Positions 25,705 to 33,075 of a stretch of 33,075 bases of DNA are shown piece after piece (position 1 is the first letter of the stretch; each line of letters begins with the position of its first letter). The DNA is taken from positions 1-33,075 of the forward strand of contig WSZJ01000041.1 in NCBI GenBank assembly GCA_009773755.1, read 5' to 3'. The notes below the pieces were generated by a model. The model made no database searches, was not told where the DNA came from, and saw only the letters and a program-made list of their open reading frames with translations. A program made the translations under genes and the position numbers. The stretch is from Planctomycetota bacterium (lineage in GTDB: Bacteria > Planctomycetota > MHYJ01 > WSZJ01).

Positions 25705-26700
25705 ATGCCGACGAAACCTGCCCCGCGCCCGGACCTGGCGCGAATTCACGAAGCGATTTCCTCCGAGCTGGAGGAAGTGGAAAGGCGCATTCAGTCGCAG
25801 ATGGCGACATATCAGGGGGTTGTCGGAGACCTGATGGGGCACGTCGCGCGATTTGCCGGAAAGCGTTTGCGGCCAAGCGTTTGCGTCCTGGCAGGAAAAG
25901 CCCTGGGGCAGGTGAGCACCATTCATTTCGACGTCGCGGTCGTCGCCGAGATGATCCACACCGCGACGCTCGTTCACGACGACGTGCTGGACAGTGCCGA
26001 CACTCGAAGGAACCTCCCTTCCGTCAATACCCGATGGGGAACCGAAGTCTCCGTTCTTTTCGGCGATTACCTCTTCGCCAAGGCCTTCGCTCTCTGCGCC
26101 TCCATCCCGAACCGCGACGTCCTCCTCACGATGGCCGAAACCGCGAAGGTCATGTGCCTCGGAGAACTTCTGCAGAACGTCCACCGCTTCAATTTCGCGC
26201 TCTCCGAGCACGACTACCTCGACATCGTGACTCGCAAGACCGCGCATCTTTTCGGTTCGTGCGCCGAACTCGGCGGACTGGCTTCGGGGTGCGACGCCGA
26301 AACGCGCGAAGCGCTTCGCGAGTACGGAACCGCGATCGGGATCGCCTTCCAGATCGTCGACGACAATCTCGACCTGATCGGGGACGAAGCGGAAGTCGGG
26401 AAAACGCTCGGAACGGACCTCGACAAGGGCAAGATCACGCTTCCCCTCATCGGGCTGTTCGAGCGGCTGGACGACAAGAAACGGCGGGACGTTCAGGCGC
26501 TGATTTCCGACCCGGCGGCGCGGGACAAGAGGCGGCAGGTCGTGGACCTGATCGACGCGAACGGGCTGACGGATTTTGCGCTCGAGCGCGCGGACGAGCA
26601 CATTGCGGGCGCGAAGGCGCGGCTGGCCGGGCTGCCGAGGAATTCGTTCCGTGACGCGCTCGAGGCGCTGGCCGACTACGTTGTCGCGCGTCGGCGGTGA
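25705..26700 (+). CDS. Polyprenyl diphosphate synthase (IspB family)
   Basis: 331 aa with a GGAG ribosome site. It is an all-trans chain-elongating prenyltransferase. The first aspartate motif is LVHDDVLD (D92, D93, D96) followed by the conserved arginines (TRR), and the second is QIVDDNLDLIGD. GKRLRP, which holds the IPP-binding Lys-Arg, is near residue 53. It makes the isoprenoid tail of a respiratory quinone. Chain length (C35-C45) cannot be read safely. Its stop overlaps the resB start as GTGA, tying quinone synthesis to cytochrome c assembly in one operon. Confidence 0.93.
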   Translation: MPTKPAPRPDLARIHEAISSELEEVERRIQSQMATYQGVVGDLMGHVARFAGKRLRPSVCVLAGKALGQVSTIHFDVAVVAEMIHTATLVHDDVLDSADTRRNLPSVNTRWGTEVSVLFGDYLFAKAFALCASIPNRDVLLTMAETAKVMCLGELLQNVHRFNFALSEHDYLDIVTRKTAHLFGSCAELGGLASGCDAETREALREYGTAIGIAFQIVDDNLDLIGDEAEVGKTLGTDLDKGKITLPLIGLFERLDDKKRRDVQALISDPAARDKRRQVVDLIDANGLTDFALERADEHIAGAKARLAGLPRNSFRDALEALADYVVARRR

Positions 26701-28499
26701 GCGAAGTCGCTCCCGTCCGCAAGCCCGACATTTTTGAGCGCGTGTTCGATTTCTTCGCGAGCGTGAAGCTCGGCGTCTGCGTGATGTTGACCTGCGCGCT
26801 CCTTTTCGCGCTGTCGACGGTCGTCTGGCACGAGCCGGAAGTCATCGTGAAACACGTGGCGTGGGTGAAAACGGCGTTCGAAGTGATCCTGGTGTTCCTG
26901 ACGCTGAACCTGTTTGCGGTGACGCTGTCGCGGTACCCGTGGAACCGCTTCAAGATCGGCATGCTGACAACGCACGCGGGGCTGATCGTGACGTTCACCG
27001 GGGCGTTCATCACGACGGTCAGGGGCCGCGACGGAACGTTCACGCTGGCGGAAGGGGAGCAGACGGACCGTTATTTCACCGGGAAGGACCTCCTTTCGAT
27101 CAAGTCGATCCCCCCGTCAGGTCACGGCGGCGCCGTCCCCTACAAGGAAATCCAGCTGCCGCTCGTCGGCTGGACGCGCGGCACGGATCGCGACATCAAG
27201 CTCGAGCTGATGGACGGGAGCGTGGTGCGGATCGACCGGTACTACACGAAATTCCGGATGGAAAAGGCGTGGCGTGAAGCGAAGCCCGGCCACGCATCGG
27301 TGAACCCGATCCCTGTCGCACGGGTTTCGGTGGCGAGGGGCGGACATGCGGAGAAAGGCTGGGTCTACGACGAGTCGCTGATGCAGGGGCCCGACGCGCC
27401 GCCGCCTTTCAGGTTCGCGTCGTTCATCGTCGCCTATCACCGGGAGATGGACGAGGCTGCGGCGAAGAATCTCATGCTCGCGCGGCCGGAACCACGGTGC
27501 GGGACGCTCGTCGTCAGGACTCCCGCCGGCGGGCCGAAGCGGATCGACGTGAAGGACTATCTTGGGAAGCCGTCCGAGCTTCCGGGGGGCTACACGCTGG
27601 AGTTGCAGCAGTACATGCCGGACATGGTGGTCGGCCCGGACAACAAGGCGACGAGCAGGAGCGATCGCCCTATTCATCCGGCGATCCGGATCCGCGTCAC
27701 CGGGCCGGGAGGATTCGACGCGAGCGAAGTTCTGGTCCATCTCGAGCAGACGCCGCCGCAGGCGCCGCATATCAACCTCGACGACAGATTCCAGTTCTCG
27801 TACGAGTTCGACGAGCGCTTCACCGCCGTCTCGATCTTTCGCACGGGCGAAGCGACCGCCGCGGTCCTGGTATCGCCTCCCGGCGCCGATGGCAGGCGCA
27901 CCGACGTGCGGCTGAACCAGGCCGTCCCTCTCGATGACGAACTCGCGATCGCCGTGGCGGGACTGTTCGACCGGCCGGTTGAAGAGGAAATCGCCTGCGA
28001 CGACGCGCCGGGCAGAAGCCCCGCAATCCACGTCATCTGGAGCGGCGGCGGCAACCAGACCGAGGCGTGGATACCCTTCAACTCCACTCGCGAGATGTCG
28101 CTCAACGAAACCACGTTCTACTTCAATTACACGCAGACGCAGGCGGCCCTCCCGTTCGTCCTCGGACTCAGCGACTTCCGGGTCCGCAATTACGAAGGAT
28201 CCGACAAGCCCGCTTCCCTCGAGAGCCTCGTCAGGGTGCGCGAGGAGGGCAAACCGGAGTACGGGCGGCTCATCAGGATGAATGCACCGCTCGAAGTCCC
28301 GGACAAGAGCTGGGGATCCTGGAAGGTCGTCCAGCATTCCTACTACCGCGAATCTCAAGCGTCGTCGACCTTCAACGTTTCGTACGACCCGGGGCGGCCG
28401 GTCGTCTACACCGGATTCATCGCAGTCTGCGCGGGCATTTTCTTCATGTTCTGGATCAAGCCGCTGGTCCGGAAGTACACGGAAAAGGCGCCGCTATGA
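26697..28499 (+). CDS. resB: Cytochrome c biogenesis protein ResB (System II)
   Basis: 600 aa, GTG start overlapping the previous stop. The N-terminus has three helices: SVKLGVCVMLTCALLFALST, TAFEVILVFLTLNLFAVTLS and IGMLTTHAGLIVTFTGAFIT. A very long periplasmic domain (about residues 105-570) follows, then a last helix, GFIAVCAGIFFMFWIKPLV. ResB and CcsA together move haem and attach it to apocytochrome c outside the membrane. The THAG histidine in helix 3 is a likely haem ligand. The periplasmic part (FNYTQTQAALPFVLGLSDFR) is typical. Its ATGA overlap with ccsA indicates coupled translation. Confidence 0.93.
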   Translation: MSEVAPVRKPDIFERVFDFFASVKLGVCVMLTCALLFALSTVVWHEPEVIVKHVAWVKTAFEVILVFLTLNLFAVTLSRYPWNRFKIGMLTTHAGLIVTFTGAFITTVRGRDGTFTLAEGEQTDRYFTGKDLLSIKSIPPSGHGGAVPYKEIQLPLVGWTRGTDRDIKLELMDGSVVRIDRYYTKFRMEKAWREAKPGHASVNPIPVARVSVARGGHAEKGWVYDESLMQGPDAPPPFRFASFIVAYHREMDEAAAKNLMLARPEPRCGTLVVRTPAGGPKRIDVKDYLGKPSELPGGYTLELQQYMPDMVVGPDNKATSRSDRPIHPAIRIRVTGPGGFDASEVLVHLEQTPPQAPHINLDDRFQFSYEFDERFTAVSIFRTGEATAAVLVSPPGADGRRTDVRLNQAVPLDDELAIAVAGLFDRPVEEEIACDDAPGRSPAIHVIWSGGGNQTEAWIPFNSTREMSLNETTFYFNYTQTQAALPFVLGLSDFRVRNYEGSDKPASLESLVRVREEGKPEYGRLIRMNAPLEVPDKSWGSWKVVQHSYYRESQASSTFNVSYDPGRPVVYTGFIAVCAGIFFMFWIKPLVRKYTEKAPL

Positions 28500-30031
28500 G
28501 TCCCCTGTTCGCCCTGCTGCTGTCGGCATCCGCGCTCGCGGACGACTTCGCTTCGAAGCTCGACCCCGCGGATTTCAGGCTCGCCGCGGTGCTCGAACAG
28601 GGGCGGAAGAAGCCGCTGGACACGCTGGCGCGCGAAAAGCTGGAGCTCATCACCGGGAACGACGCGTACCAGGGGCAGGACCCGGTCGCGACGCTGCTCT
28701 CGATGGTGTTCGAACCGTCGGCCTGGATGGAAGCGGAGCTCTTCAAGGTGAGCTATCCCCGGCTCGTGGAATCAATCGGGGAGCGGAAGGACGGTCACGT
28801 CTACTCTGCGAAGGAGCTGCTGGCAGACACGGCGCTGATGGCGGAACTTGAGAAGCGCGAATCCCGGCAGAACGGGCCGCGGGAAGCGGCGCTGGACGAG
28901 CTGCGGGCGAAGCTGGCGTGTTTCCTCAATCTCGGCGCGATGCTCCGGGTCGTGCCGCCGCCGGCCGGGTACCCCAAGGACGACTGGTACGGGATGCGTG
29001 AAGCGGCGCCCGGAACCTGGCGTGCGGACGGCGCGCCGCGGGAGCTGTACGAGGGCGGCTGGGTCGAGGGGACTGAAGAATTGTGGGGCGAACTGGCCGC
29101 GGCGGTTCGGGCGAAGGACGCGCCGGCGGCCAACCGGGCGATGGCCGCCCTCGCTCCACGGCTGGCATCCGTTAACGCCGGGAATTACCCGTCGCGATCG
29201 ATGCTTGCGACCGAACACGCGTTCATGAGCTGGCGGCCCTTCCGCTGGAGCTGGATCCTCTATGCGCTGGCCTGCGGTGTGCTCGGCTTCGGCGTGAGCC
29301 TGGGGTCGAAGCGGGTGTACGCGGCCGGTTTTGTGATGATGTGCGCAGGATTCGCGACGCATCTCGTGGGGGTCGGGATGCGCGCTTACGTCGCGCAGCG
29401 AGCGCCGTGGGCCGACCTGTACGAAACAACGGTTGCGGCGACCCTGATGTGCACGGCGTTCGCCGTGTGCTTCGAAGCGATTTTCCGGAGCGGTTACGTC
29501 GGAATCAGCGCCTGCTTCATGGGCGCCGTGGGCCTTGTCGGCGCCTCGATGCTCCCCTTCGATTTCCGCACCGTCGACCCTCTCGTGCCCGTGTTGCGGT
29601 CGTGGTGGCTCAAGTACCACGTCCTCGCGATGATCTGCGCCTATGGAGCCTTCACCCTGGCGTTCGGAATTTCGATGCTCCACCTCTGGATGCACTTCAG
29701 CCGCAAGGACGACCAGGGCTCGAAGAAACTCGAAGACCTGACCTACCGCATCATCCAGATCGGCTTCTTCTCCATCACCCTGGGCGTCATCCTGGGCGCC
29801 GTCTGGGCCGACTCCGCCTGGGGCCGCTACTGGGGCTGGGACCCGAAGGAAATCTGGGCGCTGGTGACGTGGTTCATCTACGCCGCCTGCATTCACGGCC
29901 GCATGATCGGCTGGTGCCGCGGCCCGCGCGCCGCCGCCGCCTCGATCCTCGGGTACGCCGCCGTCCTCTTCACGTTTTTCGGTGTCAACTTCCTCATGAC
30001 CGGGTTGCATGCTTACGCGAACGCAAGCTAG
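28496..30031 (+). CDS. ccsA: Cytochrome c assembly protein CcsA with extra N-terminal periplasmic domain (System II)
   Basis: 511 aa. The ATG overlaps the resB stop. The first 20 residues are a signal or anchor (MSPLFALLLSASALA). Residues about 20-240 form a soluble domain starting FRLAAVLEQGRKKPLDTLAR, similar to the extension before the CcsA core in Bacteroidota-type CcsBA proteins. The core has about eight helices, the haem-handling WWD motif (YWGWDPKEIWALVTWF, W446) and conserved histidines in WLKYHVLAMI and LMTGLHAYAN. It acts with ResB in haem delivery. Last gene of the operon; GC palindromes follow its stop. Confidence 0.95.
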   Translation: MSPLFALLLSASALADDFASKLDPADFRLAAVLEQGRKKPLDTLAREKLELITGNDAYQGQDPVATLLSMVFEPSAWMEAELFKVSYPRLVESIGERKDGHVYSAKELLADTALMAELEKRESRQNGPREAALDELRAKLACFLNLGAMLRVVPPPAGYPKDDWYGMREAAPGTWRADGAPRELYEGGWVEGTEELWGELAAAVRAKDAPAANRAMAALAPRLASVNAGNYPSRSMLATEHAFMSWRPFRWSWILYALACGVLGFGVSLGSKRVYAAGFVMMCAGFATHLVGVGMRAYVAQRAPWADLYETTVAATLMCTAFAVCFEAIFRSGYVGISACFMGAVGLVGASMLPFDFRTVDPLVPVLRSWWLKYHVLAMICAYGAFTLAFGISMLHLWMHFSRKDDQGSKKLEDLTYRIIQIGFFSITLGVILGAVWADSAWGRYWGWDPKEIWALVTWFIYAACIHGRMIGWCRGPRAAAASILGYAAVLFTFFGVNFLMTGLHAYANAS

Positions 30032-30045
30032 ATTTCCAGTAGTGC

Positions 30046-30088
30046 GCCCGGGGCATGCCCCGGGCCCGATGCTTCAAAGTTCGGTTTG
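30046..30088. terminator. Two adjacent palindromes after ccsA
   Basis: 30046-30065 is a perfect 20-base palindrome, GCCCGGGG/CCCCGGGC around CATG. 30071-30088 is a second short one, TTCAAA...TTTGAA. They lie 15 nt after the ccsA stop. No T-run follows, so a terminator role is only likely, not shown; an operator for the next gene is an alternative. Confidence 0.45.
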
Positions 30089-30112
30089 AATGGGGTTCCC
30101 GCAAAGGCACGA

Positions 30113-30118
30113 TAGAAT
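30113..30118 (+). promoter_or_regulatory. Candidate -10 box (TAGAAT) of the HDOD-kinase operon
   Basis: TAGAAT ends 12 nt before the ATG at 30131. The bases between are CCCCTTCCACCC, so there is no Shine-Dalgarno. A TTGAAT at 30086-30091 is 21 nt upstream, too far for a standard -35. Confidence 0.35.
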
Positions 30119-30130
30119 CCCCTTCCACCC

Positions 30131-30454
30131 ATGCCCCTCTTCCCCCTCGACAAAGTCACACCCGGAATGAAGACCGCCGCGCCCGTGCTGGACAGCGGCG
30201 GGATGCTCCTCGTCCGCGAAGGCGCGGAGCTCACGCCGGAACTGATCGAACGGCTCCGAAACCGGAAAGTCCCGGCCGTCGACATCTTCCTCGGCGGAAG
30301 TCAGCCTTCCTCGGGCACGCCGCTGGCCGTCACGGACCCCGACGCCGCACAGGCCGCGCTCGCCCACGCTTTCGAAAAAGCGAACGCCCACCCGGTGATG
30401 AAGGCGCTCTTCGACGCCGCATCCGAACGGATCCGCGCAGGGAGGAAAAAGTGA
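30131..30454 (+). CDS. Small protein heading the HDOD-kinase operon
   Basis: 107 aa, no signal or membrane segment. The first 55 residues (PLDKVTPGMKTAAPVLDSGG, MLLVREGAELTPELIERLRN, VPAVDIF) resemble the short beta-rich segment that precedes HD-GYP or HDOD domains in some signalling proteins (the GM...G..LL..G..L pattern). The last 40 residues are helical and Ala-rich. Its stop overlaps the next start as GTGA. It looks like a split-off N-terminal domain of the HDOD protein. Function unknown; a signalling accessory role is inferred from context. Confidence 0.75.
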   Translation: MPLFPLDKVTPGMKTAAPVLDSGGMLLVREGAELTPELIERLRNRKVPAVDIFLGGSQPSSGTPLAVTDPDAAQAALAHAFEKANAHPVMKALFDAASERIRAGRKK

Positions 30455-31322
30455 CCGTCACAGGTTCTCCCGGCTCCGATCGCCTCCGCCGCGTCGTCGA
30501 CCGCATCCAGGGACTCCCCACGCTCCCGGCCATGCTGTCCTCGATCAACCGCCTCATGGTGAATCCGCGCACCAGCGCGAAGGAAATCGCCCAGCTCATC
30601 TCAAGCGACCCGGCGATCACTTCCAAGGTCCTTCGCGTCGTCAATTCTTCCTTCTACGGCTTCCCGAATCGCATCTCCACCGTCACTCACGCGATCGTCA
30701 TCCTCGGCTTCAACACGATCCGCTCCATCGTCCTGTCGACTTCGATCTTCGACGCCCTCCGCAAGTCCCAGCCGTCCCACGGATTCGACCGCGCAGCCTT
30801 CTGGCGCCACTCCATCGGCACCGGCGCATGCTCCCGCGTCCTCGCCCGGAAACTCGGCTTCACCGCCCTCGAAGAATTCTTCATCGCAGGCCTCCTCCAC
30901 GACGTCGGCAAAATCGCCCTCGACTCGTACCTCCCCGAAGATTTCGGCAAGGTCGTCGCGAAGGTGCGCGAAGCGGATATCACGATGCTGGAAGCCGAGG
31001 AAGCGGTGCTCGGCGTGAACCACGCCGACGTCGGAGGCTGGCTGCTCCAGAAGTGGAGCCTGTCGCAGGGCCTGGTCGACGCGGTCGCGCGGCACCACAG
31101 CCCGGCGCTCGCCGGCGAAAACCTCAAGCCGGCGGCGATCGTGCATTTCGGCGACATGCTCGCGCGCGCGCTTCAGATCGGCTCCGGCGGCGACCGCAGG
31201 ATGCCGACGCTCTCGGACGAGGCCTGGACGGTGCTGGGCATCGGCACGGACTCCTTCCCGGCCTTGCTCGCCGAAGGCTCGGAAGAAGCCGACCGCGCGA
31301 TGGTCTTCCTGGAGTTCGCACG

Positions 31323-31326
<4 letters not shown>
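30451..31326 (+). CDS. HDOD domain signalling protein
   Basis: 291 aa, GTG start overlapping the previous stop. HDOD hallmarks are LPTLPAMLSSINRLMVNPRT, QLISSDPAITSKVLRVVNSS, FYGFPNRISTVTHAIVILGF and GLLHDVGKIALDSY. The HD pair, the earlier WRHSI and the later ARHHSP are kept, so metal binding is possible even though most HDOD proteins are thought not to be phosphohydrolases. HDOD proteins take part in stress, motility and second-messenger control in the cytosol. It is coupled on both sides, to the small protein and to the histidine kinase, which suggests that the three work in one pathway. Confidence 0.92.
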
Positions 31327-32966
<1,640 letters not shown>

Positions 32967-32970
32967 GGAA

Positions 32971-33075
32971 TGCGGGCGGGCGGGCAGGCGAGCAGGCGGG
33001 CAGGCGAAAGAACAAACGACCTCCGAATTCGGAACGTCGTTTTTTTCGCCCGTCCGCCCGTCCGCCCGTCCGCCC
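32971..33075. repeat. GCGGGCAG-type low-complexity inverted repeat with nested terminator (cut by edge)
   Basis: The left arm (about 32971-33010) is made of GCGGGC and GCAGGC words. The right arm (33046-33075 and beyond) is made of CCCGTCCG words of the same period and is complementary with mismatches. The centre is a normal terminator hairpin (33015-33046). It starts 5 nt after the kinase stop and continues past the window edge. Confidence 0.8.
33015..33046 (+). terminator. Rho-independent terminator after the histidine kinase gene
   Basis: AACGAC pairs with GTCGTT outside a CCGAATTCGG core, followed by seven T (33040-33046). It sits as the loop of the larger low-complexity hairpin. Confidence 0.75.

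Overview
The window is high in G+C (roughly two thirds by eye), gene-dense and wholly bacterial. The gene content resembles Planctomycetota or a related lineage known mainly from metagenomes. The pointers are TPR proteins carrying a DUF1570-like HExxH peptidase domain, a single-chain SecDF, cNMP-fold proteins ending in DUF4388, and a System II cytochrome c assembly pair whose CcsA has a large extra periplasmic domain. The phylum is an inference; no rRNA or tRNA gene is present to settle it.

Layout. 1-3494 (minus): two tandem paralogous exported TPR proteins; the first runs off the left edge and the second ends in a zinc peptidase domain. 3788-6259 (minus): two tandem paralogues with a five-cysteine N-terminal domain, a cNMP-binding fold and DUF4388; the upstream copy has an internal deletion and frameshift. 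6353-8685 (plus) and 8836-11490 (minus): two convergent RND/MMPL exporters; the first has a broken reading frame near its N-terminus. 11548-15105 (minus): yajC, a small exported protein and secDF. 15259-19310 (plus): mnmA, a lipoprotein, a membrane-anchored YfgM-like/cyclophilin-like fusion and asnS. 19395-20653 (minus): a visibly lower-G+C pair made of a trypsin-like serine protease and a two-TM protein. 20696-24042 (minus): a MacAB-type efflux/lipoprotein ABC system. 24260-24694 (minus): a lipoprotein. 24766-30031 (plus): rmlD-like reductase, polyprenyl diphosphate synthase, ResB and CcsA. 30131-32966 (plus): a small protein, an HDOD protein and a soluble GAF-PAS histidine kinase, joined by GTGA overlaps.

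The most unusual feature is not a gene. Seven gene junctions contain long hairpins whose arms consist of short, degenerate, low-complexity words (CCAACT/CCAACC, CCCTTT, CCCATC, ACGAAAA, CACAGAG, GCGGGCAG). The words differ from locus to locus but the architecture is the same: two complementary arms of about 30-70 nt, placed next to stop codons and often filling the whole spacer. One further arm stands alone between yajC and mnmA. This looks like a recurrent process or element class rather than one transposon.

A second pattern concerns start sites. Several first genes have a TAnnnT box only 6-13 nt before the ATG and no Shine-Dalgarno, while others have a box 26-33 nt upstream together with a GGAG. 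This suggests a mix of leaderless and leadered transcripts.
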